A stretch of 64,000 nucleotides of DNA from Oscillospiraceae bacterium. GTDB lineage: Bacteria > Bacillota > Clostridia > Oscillospirales > Ruminococcaceae. Each line of letters starts with the position of its first letter. The stretch's first letter is position 1. This document shows positions 41,820 through 50,326 of this stretch, piece by piece. The position numbers were made by a program, and so were the translations under genes. The stretch spans positions 62,001-126,000 of the forward strand of contig SVNC01000004.1 of NCBI GenBank assembly GCA_015067025.1, given 5' to 3'. Below the pieces are notes generated by a model, which was not told where the DNA came from, did no database searches, and saw only the letters and a list, made by a program, of their open reading frames with translations.

Positions 41820-41859
41820 TAATTATAGTATGAAAAATCAAGGCTCAGGAGGAGTACCA

Positions 41860-43509
41860 TTGCATAAAAAAAATAAAGTCGGAGTGCTCGCTCTGGCTAT
41901 TGCAACGGCATTTGTTGTCGGTTGCAGTGAAATAGATTATACAGCAAGCGGTAATGATGACAGCCTGCCTCTCCCCTCTTTCACAGATAAGAATTCTGAA
42001 AGTAAGGAAGAAGCACCACCTGCCAACATAACCACCGAAATGCTTTTAAACAGATATACAATAAATTTAACCGACTATAAATCTTCAGTAGAAATGGAAA
42101 GTCTGCTTTCAGAAGATGAAAAGCCCCTTACCGATATCGAGCTTTTCAGCGGAACGGGATATATAAGCCTTAACGCTTATCAGAGTATAGAGCTTACAGT
42201 AAATGTCCCTGCCAGTCAGCATTACGACTTTACTCTGTACGCCTGCGGAAACGGCGGTACAGTTACCCTTATATCAGGCGGTAAAAAGCTTATAGACAGC
42301 GAAAGCGGAAAATATAAGCGTATAGACGGACTGCTTCACGGTGCGTATAAAGTCCATCAGGGAAAATTATTTACCGAATACAGAGTTTCTCCTATATATC
42401 TTGAAAAGGGAGAAAACAAGATAACGCTCCAGACGGTAAACGGCTCAGCATTTTTAGACAAGCTGATAATTACCGACGCTGATATTAAAAGCGAAAGGTA
42501 TGAAAAAGCAGGTACGTCCATAGCAGGCGATGAGATAAACTACGGCAGACTGCAGACAATGAGCTATTTAAAGTCCATTTACGGAAAACAGACCTTAACT
42601 GCTCAGTACTGCACACCGAACACCAATGCAGAAATTGACGTAATCTACCGTAACACAGGCAGATATCCTGCAATTCGCTGCGGTGACCTTATGTACTACA
42701 CAAAGGCAGGAGCTTCACTGCTCAGCGGAAAGAACGAGAACATAGATACCGAGCTTGCGATAGAATGGGCAAAGCAGGGCGGTATGGTAATGTATAGCTG
42801 GTACTGGTACACGCCGATAGGCAAGACCTCGCTTTATGCGGTGGACTGCGAATTTGACGTAACAAAGACGATTACCGACAATGAAAAATACTACACTCTG
42901 TCGCAGGAGGAACTGAAAATGCTCCTTGATGACGGCAGTATAACAGAAGAATGTTACACCATCCTTTGCGATATGGACAGCATTGCAGGACAGCTTAAGC
43001 TTTTGTATAAGGAAGATATCCCCGTATTGTTCAAGCCTATGGCGGTGACCGACAATGCAATGTACTGGTGGGAAAAAGACGAAGAGGTATATAAGACCCT
43101 CTGGCAGATGATGCAGATACGCTTTGAAGAATATCACGAGCTGTCAAACCTTATATGGATATGCCCCGTTACAAAGGGCAGAATGTATCCCGGTGACGAC
43201 TACGTGGATATAATTGGTTGTGATATCTACAATAACAGCAACGTTTCAAACCTTCAGGGTATGATAAATGCTGACTCGCTTACTCTTAACACAAAGATGC
43301 TTGCCCTTACCGAGTGTTGCTTTACTCCCGACCCTGATATTCTGTACCGTGACAACGCTATGTGGTTATGGTCTGCTCCCTGGAGCGGTAAATACCTTAT
43401 AAACTCTGACGGCTATATGACGGGAAATTATATTTCCGTTTCACAGATGAAGAAGATTTATAATCACGAGCTTACAATAGCAAGAGACGAGCTTGCAATA
43501 GACGACTGA
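41860..43509 (+). CDS. GH26-like lipoprotein lacking the usual acid/base glutamate
   Basis: I start at TTG 41860, which has AGGAGGAG just upstream; earlier ATGs have no ribosome site and lie in the promoter region. The 549-residue product is a lipoprotein (GVLALAIATAFVVGC, lipobox VVGC). Residues about 80-215 look like a beta-sandwich carbohydrate-binding module (LTVNVPASQHYDFTLYACGN). From about 230 follows a GH26 mannanase-like barrel (IAWAKQGGMVMYSWYWYTPI-like segment). At the acid/base strand the family has R-P-x-H-E; here it is LFKPMAVTDNAMYWW, so Val396 replaces the glutamate. The nucleophile position is kept (ALTECCFTPD, Glu485). It may bind but not cut mannan, or use another residue. 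Confidence 0.82.
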   Translation: MHKKNKVGVLALAIATAFVVGCSEIDYTASGNDDSLPLPSFTDKNSESKEEAPPANITTEMLLNRYTINLTDYKSSVEMESLLSEDEKPLTDIELFSGTGYISLNAYQSIELTVNVPASQHYDFTLYACGNGGTVTLISGGKKLIDSESGKYKRIDGLLHGAYKVHQGKLFTEYRVSPIYLEKGENKITLQTVNGSAFLDKLIITDADIKSERYEKAGTSIAGDEINYGRLQTMSYLKSIYGKQTLTAQYCTPNTNAEIDVIYRNTGRYPAIRCGDLMYYTKAGASLLSGKNENIDTELAIEWAKQGGMVMYSWYWYTPIGKTSLYAVDCEFDVTKTITDNEKYYTLSQEELKMLLDDGSITEECYTILCDMDSIAGQLKLLYKEDIPVLFKPMAVTDNAMYWWEKDEEVYKTLWQMMQIRFEEYHELSNLIWICPVTKGRMYPGDDYVDIIGCDIYNNSNVSNLQGMINADSLTLNTKMLALTECCFTPDPDILYRDNAMWLWSAPWSGKYLINSDGYMTGNYISVSQMKKIYNHELTIARDELAIDD

Positions 43510-43530
43510 CAATAAAAAGGAGCTGATAGC

Positions 43531-44910
43531 TTGAAATACCGCTGGCACAAAAAATACCTTTACTGGGGCGTTACCGCATTTTTGGTGATCGCCGCTTCGA
43601 TAGTGTTCTTCTTAGGACTGTCACAGGTAGAACCTATACTGGAAAAGATCTTTTCCTTCCTCAGCATACTGACTCCCGTACTTTACGGTTTCATTATAGC
43701 CTACGTACTGTCCCCTGTGGCGACCTTCTTTGAAAAGCCCTGCTTCAGAAGACTTTTCTACACCATTCAGGACAAGAAAAGAGAACGCTTTATAGCAAAG
43801 AACCCGGGCAAGACACCGCCTGAAAAGACCTTCCCGGTAAGAAAGGTCGCAAGAGTACTGAGCGTTGTCGTAACAATGATTCTCGCTCTGCTGCTTCTTG
43901 GCGGTATGATATGGATATTACTCCCTCAGCTTATTGATACAGTTACTTCACTTGTAAACAATATGCCGACTTACGTAAAGCAGGTAAGTGAATGGGTATC
44001 AGGTCTTCTTGAAAACTACCCTGATATAAAGGCTTATGTACTGCAGTTTACAGGCGGCATTTCAGATATGCTGAACAACTGGCTTTCTACCGAGCTTTTA
44101 CCGCAGATGAACAATATATGGGATCTCATCTCATCAAACGTAATGAACGTTATCAACGTTACGATAAACCTTCTGCTCGGTGTTGTTATCGCCGTATACT
44201 TCCTTAACAGCAAAGAGCTTTTTGCCGCTCAGGGTAAAAAGATAGCATATTGTCTTTTCAAAACAAAGCACGCAAATAATATCATAACTACCGTAAGGGA
44301 TATCCACAAATCCTTCGGTCAGTTTATCACAGGCAAGCTTATTGACAGCTTTATTATCGGTGCTCTTTATATAATCATAATGAGCATACTCGGTATGCCC
44401 TATGCAACACTTGCAGGCGTTATCATGGGTATCACAAGTATCATCCCCTTCTTCGGGCCCTTTATCGGTGCAGTACCCTGCACACTCCTGATGCTCCTTG
44501 CAGATCCTATCCAGTGCCTGTGGTTCTTTATCCTTATGATAATTATTCAGCAGATAGACGGAAATATCTTAGCACCCAAGATCATCGGTGACTCAACGGG
44601 ACTTTCAAGCTTCTGGGTAATCTTCGGTATGCTCCTGGGTCAGGGTATATTCGGTTTTGCAGGACTTATTATCGGTATTCCTTTATTTGCAGTGGTATAC
44701 TCCTTCACAAAGAGAAGAGTTGCAAGAGGCCTTGAAGAAAAAAATCTTCCCTCAGACTCCAACGACTATCGTGATATCCATCACATTGACGATGAAACGG
44801 GCGAGCCCGTTATGTTTCCCCATCCGCCCTATATGAAAAAGGCAAAGGTAAGAGAAAAGAAATCCGTAAAAGTTTTTTTCAGAAGAAAAAAGAATAAGAA
44901 CAAAAAATAA
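43531..44910 (+). CDS. AI-2E family permease (PerM-like)
   Basis: A 459-residue membrane protein of the AI-2E exporter family with about eight transmembrane helices: two or three N-terminal (LYWGVTAFLVIAASIVFFLG), a soluble middle, and five C-terminal. The family core is recognisable in ITGKLIDSFIIGALYIIIMS and ITSIIPFFGPFIGAVPCTLL. The tail is strongly basic (KKAKVREKKSVKVFFRRKKN). Start is TTG 43531 after AAAAGGAG. Substrates in this family range from signalling molecules to ions, so no specific cargo is given. It lies 21 bases after the GH26-like gene. Confidence 0.9.
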   Translation: MKYRWHKKYLYWGVTAFLVIAASIVFFLGLSQVEPILEKIFSFLSILTPVLYGFIIAYVLSPVATFFEKPCFRRLFYTIQDKKRERFIAKNPGKTPPEKTFPVRKVARVLSVVVTMILALLLLGGMIWILLPQLIDTVTSLVNNMPTYVKQVSEWVSGLLENYPDIKAYVLQFTGGISDMLNNWLSTELLPQMNNIWDLISSNVMNVINVTINLLLGVVIAVYFLNSKELFAAQGKKIAYCLFKTKHANNIITTVRDIHKSFGQFITGKLIDSFIIGALYIIIMSILGMPYATLAGVIMGITSIIPFFGPFIGAVPCTLLMLLADPIQCLWFFILMIIIQQIDGNILAPKIIGDSTGLSSFWVIFGMLLGQGIFGFAGLIIGIPLFAVVYSFTKRRVARGLEEKNLPSDSNDYRDIHHIDDETGEPVMFPHPPYMKKAKVREKKSVKVFFRRKKNKNKK

Positions 44911-44945
44911 ACCCGCAAAGCCCCTTGATTACACGAGGTAGAATT

Positions 44946-46466
44946 ATGACGAAATACGTAGTGACCCCTGAACAGATGAAAAGAGCAGAACAAAACTGCG
45001 AGCTTAACGATATCTCCCTTGCTACCCTTATGGAGAATGCAGGTAAAGCCATTGCCCAAAGCACTATGGAGCTTATCACTTCTCCCGAAGAAGCAAAGGT
45101 GGTTATACTATGTGGTGGCGGCAACAACGGCGGCGACGGATACGTGGTCGCAAAAGAGCTATCAAAACAGGGCGTTAAAGTAGATGCAGTATGTCTTGCC
45201 GAACCCTCTACCGAGCTTTGCCGTGACGTTTTTGACAGATGCAAAGCTCACGTCAGCGGTACTTTATTAACTACAGCTGACGAGTCGGACGTTATCCGAC
45301 ACCGCATAGACAGTGCCGACGTAATAGTTGACTGTATCTTTGGCACAGGCTTTCACGGCGAGATCGAGGACGAAAACATAATCGACCTTATATCTGCAAG
45401 TAATGACTCAAAGGCTATCCGTTTTTCTGCAGATATTCCATCGGGCTGTAACGCAAAGACAGGCGAAGCGGCAAAGACCTGCTTCAAGGCAGACTACACT
45501 CTTGCTTTAGGCGCTTTAAAAAGCGGTCATATACATATCCCCTGCAGTGAATATTCAGGCGAGCTTATATTACTCGATATCGGCATACCTGATTTTTGCT
45601 ATGAGGAATATAAGGCGATAATTACCGATGACGACGTTTTTACTAAGCTCCCCAAAAGACAGAGAATAAGCAACAAGGGCGATTACGGCAGACTGCTGAA
45701 CATTGCAGGCAGCGAAAATTACGTAGGTGCGGCGTGGCTTTCCACAAATGCGGCACTGCGCACGGGTACAGGACTTGTGACCCTATGCTCTGTAAAATCC
45801 GTTACCTCAGCAGTATCCATTACTCTGCACGAAAGTACCTATCTTCCTTTAACCGACAGCGGACAGATAAAAACCGAGCATATAAACGATATCCTTTCTG
45901 CGGCAGAAAATGCAACGGCTGTACTTATCGGTTGCGGTACGGGTTGCAATGAGGATATTGCAAAAATTACTCTTTCGCTGATAAAATATGCCGGATGTCC
46001 CGTAATTATTGACGCAGATGGTCTAAATTCAATAGCTCCGCATATAAATGAGATAAAGGACAACAACGGAATGGTGGTTCTTACACCTCATTTAAAGGAA
46101 TTTTCAAGATTATCAGGCTGTGATATGGGTTATATTCTTAAGAATAAGCTTTCAGCGGCAAGGATTTTTGCCAAGGAATATAACGTTCATCTGCTGTTAA
46201 AGGATGCCTATTCTGTATACGCTGATCCCAAGGGTTTTGTGGCAGTCAATATGAGCGGCAACGACGCTCTTGCAAAGGCAGGTAGCGGTGATACTCTTGC
46301 AGGCACGATTGCAGGACTCTTAGCAGGCGGTATGGAAATAAACGACGCCGCTATGGCAGGTGCGTATCTTCTTGGCAGAGCGGCAGAGGAAATATCTCTC
46401 ACCCGTGACACAAGAGGTATTCTCCCCTCAGAGCTTCCCTCTTACTACGGCTATATAACGTTATAA
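44946..46466 (+). CDS. nnr: Bifunctional NAD(P)H-hydrate epimerase/dehydratase
   Basis: This fused enzyme repairs damaged NAD(P)HX. Start ATG 44946 follows GAGG. The 506-residue product has an N-terminal YjeF_N epimerase domain (about 1-210; LCGGGNNGGDGYVVAKELSK, DIPSGCNAKTGEA) and a C-terminal ADP-dependent dehydratase with ribokinase-like fold (about 225-500). The latter has DADGLNSIAPH, LTPHLKEFSRL and the anion-hole motif ALAKAGSGDTLAGTIAGLLA. Both halves keep their signatures. It continues the plus-strand run after the AI-2E gene. Confidence 0.96.
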   Translation: MTKYVVTPEQMKRAEQNCELNDISLATLMENAGKAIAQSTMELITSPEEAKVVILCGGGNNGGDGYVVAKELSKQGVKVDAVCLAEPSTELCRDVFDRCKAHVSGTLLTTADESDVIRHRIDSADVIVDCIFGTGFHGEIEDENIIDLISASNDSKAIRFSADIPSGCNAKTGEAAKTCFKADYTLALGALKSGHIHIPCSEYSGELILLDIGIPDFCYEEYKAIITDDDVFTKLPKRQRISNKGDYGRLLNIAGSENYVGAAWLSTNAALRTGTGLVTLCSVKSVTSAVSITLHESTYLPLTDSGQIKTEHINDILSAAENATAVLIGCGTGCNEDIAKITLSLIKYAGCPVIIDADGLNSIAPHINEIKDNNGMVVLTPHLKEFSRLSGCDMGYILKNKLSAARIFAKEYNVHLLLKDAYSVYADPKGFVAVNMSGNDALAKAGSGDTLAGTIAGLLAGGMEINDAAMAGAYLLGRAAEEISLTRDTRGILPSELPSYYGYITL

Positions 46467-46470
46467 ACGG

Positions 46471-46507
46471 AAAGTTGTCCTTAAGTATTACGAAAGGACA
46501 ACTTTTT
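46471..46507 (+). terminator. Terminator-like hairpin that contains the next gene's ribosome site
   Basis: AAAGTTGTCCTT (46471-46482) pairs with AAGGACAACTTT (46494-46505) and is followed by Ts, only 2 bases before the next ATG. The AAAGGA in the right arm is also the only ribosome site for that gene, so one hairpin could end the nnr message and mask translation of the lipoprotein. Confidence 0.72.
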
Positions 46508-46509
46508 TT

Positions 46510-47022
46510 ATGAAAGGAAAAAAGATTATTGCTGCGGCAGGAGTATCGGCTATGCTTGCCCTTACTTCCTGCAAGGAAAATATGATAATGTCCCCTCCCG
46601 ATCTTTCAGGAAACATCGAAATGAAAGGAACTGTATCCTGCGGTACATTAAAGGCAGAGGCAGAAATAAAGCGGACTGACGGAACCTGGACCATACTTTA
46701 CACCGCCCCCGACAGCCTTTGCGGTATGGAGATAGTTACCGACGGTACGGAGTGCAAGGTAACCCACAGCGGTATCGCCTTTGATTATAAGAATGAAGAC
46801 GTACCCTTTATCACCGCAGTAGATTACATAACCGCAAGCATTGACAGTACGAAGGATGCCGCAAATATATCTCTGTCACAAAACGGAAACGGAACCACCC
46901 TTTCAGGCTCAGTCTTATCAAGCGGTTTTCAGATAGTACTTGACAAGGAACAGAATATTGTATCCTTGTCTGCAGGCGATTATAAATTCACGGCGGTAAA
47001 AAATGATAAAGAGGAAAGCTAA
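46510..47022 (+). CDS. Small lipoprotein of unknown function
   Basis: A 170-residue predicted lipoprotein: KGKKIIAAAGVSAMLALTSC with lipobox L-T-S-C. The rest is beta-rich (MSPPDLSGNIEMKGTVSC, ITASIDSTKDAANISLSQN), recalling small outer-face lipoproteins of unknown role in Clostridia. Its ribosome site is inside the hairpin before it, and it overlaps the next gene by 20 bases. No enzyme motif is visible. Confidence 0.78.
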   Translation: MKGKKIIAAAGVSAMLALTSCKENMIMSPPDLSGNIEMKGTVSCGTLKAEAEIKRTDGTWTILYTAPDSLCGMEIVTDGTECKVTHSGIAFDYKNEDVPFITAVDYITASIDSTKDAANISLSQNGNGTTLSGSVLSSGFQIVLDKEQNIVSLSAGDYKFTAVKNDKEES

Positions 47023-47398
47023 GTATCCCGTTTTAAGAAAACTGAAGCCCTTTATAAAGGGTACTGTGGCAGGATTTATCGTAACCCTTTTGATGACGCT
47101 CCTTTTTTCCTTTGTCATATGTGCTTTAAGTGTAGATGAAAGTATGTATGCTATCATTGCTCTGATTGCAACGGGAGTCGGTTGCTATGTGGACGGTATA
47201 CTGATAGGCGGCGGCAAAGGCAGAAACGGATTTTTCTGGGGTGCAGTCGGCGGAATCATATTCTTTATAATATACGCCGCAGGAGCTGTAATTATCGGGA
47301 ATACTGACGGCAGTCAGCTTATAGCAAAGCTTCTTTGCTGTGTTATCTGTTCTATGGCAGGGGGAATAACAGGGGTCAATATTGAGCTTAATAATTAG
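47003..47398 (+). CDS. TIGR04086-type (YrzE-like) membrane protein
   Basis: A 131-residue integral membrane protein with four predicted helices: TVAGFIVTLLMTLLFSFVIC, YAIIALIATGVGCYVDGILI, WGAVGGIIFFIIYAAGAVII and KLLCCVICSMAGGITGVNI. Small-residue-rich helices and the basic N-terminus (IKRKAKYPVLRKLKPFIKG) fit the YrzE/TIGR04086 family, whose function is unknown. ATG 47003 lies inside the lipoprotein gene, so the two are translationally coupled. Confidence 0.8.
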   Translation: MIKRKAKYPVLRKLKPFIKGTVAGFIVTLLMTLLFSFVICALSVDESMYAIIALIATGVGCYVDGILIGGGKGRNGFFWGAVGGIIFFIIYAAGAVIIGNTDGSQLIAKLLCCVICSMAGGITGVNIELNN

Positions 47399-47472
47399 CG
47401 GCGAGTCGCCGCTGACAGTTCCCGCCTTTTTATAGCTTTGCGTATGCAAAGATCTGCGAAACGGCGGGGAAC
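47397..47472. repeat. Hairpins including a copy of the long inverted-repeat family
   Basis: First AGCGGCG/CGCCGCT around the stop region, then GTTCCCGCC (47418-47426) pairing with GGCGGGGAAC (47463-47472) over an inner CTTTGCGTATGCAAAG palindrome. The outline (outer G+C-rich arms, CTTTGC inside, GCGAAAC before the right arm) matches the copies at 31190-31347. Confidence 0.7.
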
Positions 47473-47521
47473 AAAGCCTTGTTAACAGCATTCATATAAA
47501 ATTGATACCTTCTATGACAAG

Positions 47522-47560
47522 AAGACGCTGTAAAAAAAGTTTTTACAGCGTCTTTGTGTT
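47522..47560. terminator. Strong bidirectional hairpin terminator
   Basis: AAGACGCTGTAAAAA (47522-47536) pairs perfectly with TTTTTACAGCGTCTT (47540-47554), followed by TGTGTTTTG; it lies between converging transcripts ending at 47398 and 47565. Confidence 0.85.
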
Positions 47561-47564
47561 TTGT

Positions 47565-49901
47565 TTATTCAGATTTCTTTGCGTCCTGCTCACGGATCTC
47601 GCTTCTTCTGATCTTTCCGCTGCCTACAGTCTTGGGCAGGCTGTCACGGAATTCGATAACTCTCGGATACTTATAAGGAGCCGTCTGATTCTTAACGTAA
47701 GTCTGGATCTCCTTTTTAAGCTCGTCGCTGGGTTCTGTACCCTTTGTAAGAACGATGGTAGCCTTTACGAGCTGACCTCTTATCTCATCAGGAACACCTG
47801 TAACCGCACATTCAAGAACGTAAGGAAGCTCCATGATAACACTTTCGATTTCGAAAGGTCCGATGCGGTAGCCTGATGACTTGATAAGGTCGTCAACTCT
47901 ACCGATGTACCAGTAGTAACCGTCTTCGTCCATACGGGCAGTATCACCTGTGTGGTACCAGCCGTCGTGCCATGCTTCCTTTGTGCTTTCTTCATTATTA
48001 TAATAGCTCATAAACAGACCGCAAGGTTTCTTGCCGTTTGTTCTGATGCAGATCTCACCTGTTTCGCCATCTCCTGCCTCTGTACCGTCGGCATTAAGGA
48101 TATGCACGTCATAGAGAGGATTGGGCTTGCCCATACTGCCGGGCTTTGGAGTCATACCAACGAAGTTTGCAACGGAAAGGGTGGTTTCCGTCTGACCGAA
48201 ACCTTCCATAAGAGAGATGCCTGTAGCCTTCTTAAACTGGTGGAATACTTCAGGGTTAAGAGCCTCACCTGCTATAGTTGCATACTTAAGACTTGAAAGA
48301 TCGTACTTTGACAGATCCTCCTTTATAAAGAAGCGGTACATTGTAGGGGGTGCACAGAAGGTTGTGATGTTGTACTTTGCAAACATCGGCAGGATATCTT
48401 CTGCATGGAAGCGTTCAAAGTCGTAAACGAATACGGCAGTTTCGCACATCCACTGACCGTAGAGCTTACCCCAGAGTGCTTTGCCCCAGCCGGTATCGGA
48501 GATGGTGAAGTGGATACCGTTAGGGTCTACATTGTGCCAGTATCTTGCTGTCGTATAATGACCTAAAGGATACTTAAAGTCGTGCATTGCGATCTTGGGA
48601 TAACCTGTTGTACCTGACGTAAAGAACATCAGCATAGGGTCGCTGCCGCAAGCAGTATTTTCCGTTCTGGGGAACTTGCCGCTGTAAGAAGGAAGCTCTT
48701 CGTCAAAATCGTTCCAACCATCTCTGCTGCCGCCTACTAATATCTTTGTCTTAAGGGACTTGCAGTTAGGTGCTGCTAAATCTATTTCATCTGCTACTGC
48801 GCCATCAGCAGTACATACAACTGCGGATATTTCAGCAGCGTCAAAGCGGTATTCAAAGTCGTGCTTTACAAGCTGGTTTGACGCAGGGATAACCACAGCA
48901 CCCAATCTGTGCAGTGCAAGGATAGAGAACCAGAACTGATAGTGTCTTTTCAATACCAGCATCACCTTGTCGCCCTTCTTTATGCCAAGGGACTTGAAGT
49001 AATTTGCTGTCTGGCAGGAATACTTCATTATATCCTTAAAGGTAAACTTACGCTCGCTCTTATCGTCAGCCACGTGGATCATAGCCACCTTATCGGGACA
49101 CTTTTCCGCAAGAGCGTCAACGATATCATAAGCGAAGTTGAAGCTTTCTTCATTATGGAACTTAACGCCTGATAAAAGTCCCTGCTCGTCTGTTTCGCAG
49201 GATACGAATTTATCTGCAACGGGATGAGATATACCGGCCTTGTAGAAGTTGGAGTGGGTGTACTTTCTCACCTGCTCGTGATATTCCACAGTCTGCTCAC
49301 CGTCACGGGGTGCCATAACGAAAGCGTAGATCTCACAGTCCTCACCGCCCAGTGCTATTTCATCGTGGGGCATTGAGCTGTCGTAGTAGATGCAATCGCC
49401 CTCGTGAAGTGTTTCCACGTGAGTACCGATTATCATACGTAAAGTACCCTTGACAACGATATCCATTTCCTGACCTGCGTGACTTGCAAGGTGACGGGGA
49501 GAGCTTAAAGCCTCCTCGGAATAAGGAATAACAACGTGGAAGGGTTCTGTTATCCTATCCTTGAATTTATATGCAAGGTGATTATATTCAAAGCCTGCTC
49601 TTCTTACGATAGGCTTACCCTTGCCTCTTCTTGTAACTGTGTAGCCTGTAAGCTCAGGGCTGTCGCCACCCATAAGCTCGGCAATGTCAACACCGAATAC
49701 GCCTGCACATTTGTGGATAAAGGTGAAGCTAAAGTCGGTCTCACCCTTTTCCATCTTCTTGTATTCTTCGACAGAAAGACCTGTCTTTGCCGCCATAGTT
49801 GTGGCGGAAATGCCCATATCCTCACGAAGAGTACGGATACGCTGTGCAACCTCACGGATACTCTGTTCGGTCGCATTCATAACATTGTTGTTTTCTGACA
49901 T
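47565..49901 (-). CDS. HTH-cupin-acyl-CoA synthetase fusion under T-box control
   Basis: The 778-residue protein joins three parts. Residues about 15-70 are an Xre-type helix-turn-helix (IRTLREDMGISATTMAAKTG). About 115-205 form a cupin (PRHLASHAGQEMDIVVKGTL, EGDCIYYDSSMPHDE). From about 255 to the end is an ANL-family acyl-CoA synthetase of the medium-chain/aryl type, with the P-loop MFFTSGTTGYPK near 424-434, EGFGQTETT, YWYIGRVDDLIKSSGYRIGP and the catalytic lysine in GSGKIRRSEI. It should adenylate a carboxylic acid and load it on CoA; the cupin-HTH part could sense the acid. The T-box leader implies response to an uncharged tRNA, which makes an amino-acid precursor (such as an aryl acetate) a plausible substrate. 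Confidence 0.88.
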   Translation of the reverse strand: MSENNNVMNATEQSIREVAQRIRTLREDMGISATTMAAKTGLSVEEYKKMEKGETDFSFTFIHKCAGVFGVDIAELMGGDSPELTGYTVTRRGKGKPIVRRAGFEYNHLAYKFKDRITEPFHVVIPYSEEALSSPRHLASHAGQEMDIVVKGTLRMIIGTHVETLHEGDCIYYDSSMPHDEIALGGEDCEIYAFVMAPRDGEQTVEYHEQVRKYTHSNFYKAGISHPVADKFVSCETDEQGLLSGVKFHNEESFNFAYDIVDALAEKCPDKVAMIHVADDKSERKFTFKDIMKYSCQTANYFKSLGIKKGDKVMLVLKRHYQFWFSILALHRLGAVVIPASNQLVKHDFEYRFDAAEISAVVCTADGAVADEIDLAAPNCKSLKTKILVGGSRDGWNDFDEELPSYSGKFPRTENTACGSDPMLMFFTSGTTGYPKIAMHDFKYPLGHYTTARYWHNVDPNGIHFTISDTGWGKALWGKLYGQWMCETAVFVYDFERFHAEDILPMFAKYNITTFCAPPTMYRFFIKEDLSKYDLSSLKYATIAGEALNPEVFHQFKKATGISLMEGFGQTETTLSVANFVGMTPKPGSMGKPNPLYDVHILNADGTEAGDGETGEICIRTNGKKPCGLFMSYYNNEESTKEAWHDGWYHTGDTARMDEDGYYWYIGRVDDLIKSSGYRIGPFEIESVIMELPYVLECAVTGVPDEIRGQLVKATIVLTKGTEPSDELKKEIQTYVKNQTAPYKYPRVIEFRDSLPKTVGSGKIRRSEIREQDAKKSE

Positions 49902-49945
49902 TGTGTTTTACTCCTTTCGTTGTTGTGGGGCATAGGCTGTATAAA

Positions 49946-50220
49946 TAAAAAAACCCGCCCCAAAGTGTTTTACTTTGAGACGAGATTAAACCCGCGGTAC
50001 CACTCAAATTGCGTTTTGCTATTGCTCAACGCCACTTCAGACTCGCCACTTACGGTACAAGCCCTATGCATTAACGCAGCCTCACGAGAACGCTTACTGA
50101 AATTTCAGCATTCCAACTCAGAAGGGATGCACTCTGCTTGCCGTTACTGTCTCGCACCGCCCGACAGCTCTCTGAAAACATCTCAATACAGAATGTGTGT
50201 CTTCGTCATCGTTTTTTTGA
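49946..50220 (-). ncRNA. T-box riboswitch leader (aromatic, probably Trp specifier)
   Basis: On the minus strand the leader shows Stem I with AGAGAGCTG and GGTGCGAGACAG. The specifier-loop strand CATCCCTTCTGAGTTGGAAT lies near 50108-50127, and the T-box core GAGTGGTACCGCGGGTT at 49989-50005. An intrinsic terminator ends the leader (arms 49972-49984 and 49954-49966, then seven Us). Reading TGAG, one base, then codon followed by A gives UGG (Trp). UUG (Leu) is the next register, and the UGGU bulge would need wobble with a G73 tRNA. Uncharged tRNA should stabilise the antiterminator and switch on the acyl-CoA synthetase gene. Confidence 0.92.
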
Positions 50221-50227
50221 TATTGCA

Positions 50228-50256
50228 ATTATACACCCATGTTTTTTATTTGTCAA
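50228..50256 (-). promoter_or_regulatory. Consensus promoter of the T-box transcript
   Basis: On the minus strand TTGACA (50251-50256), 17 bases, TATAAT (50228-50233), both perfect, immediately before the T-box leader. Confidence 0.9.
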
Positions 50257-50326
50257 TAGTTTTTTTAAAATTTTTTTAAAAATTATAGGCGACCATAGGT
50301 CGCCCGGTCGAATTTAATGTCAGCTT

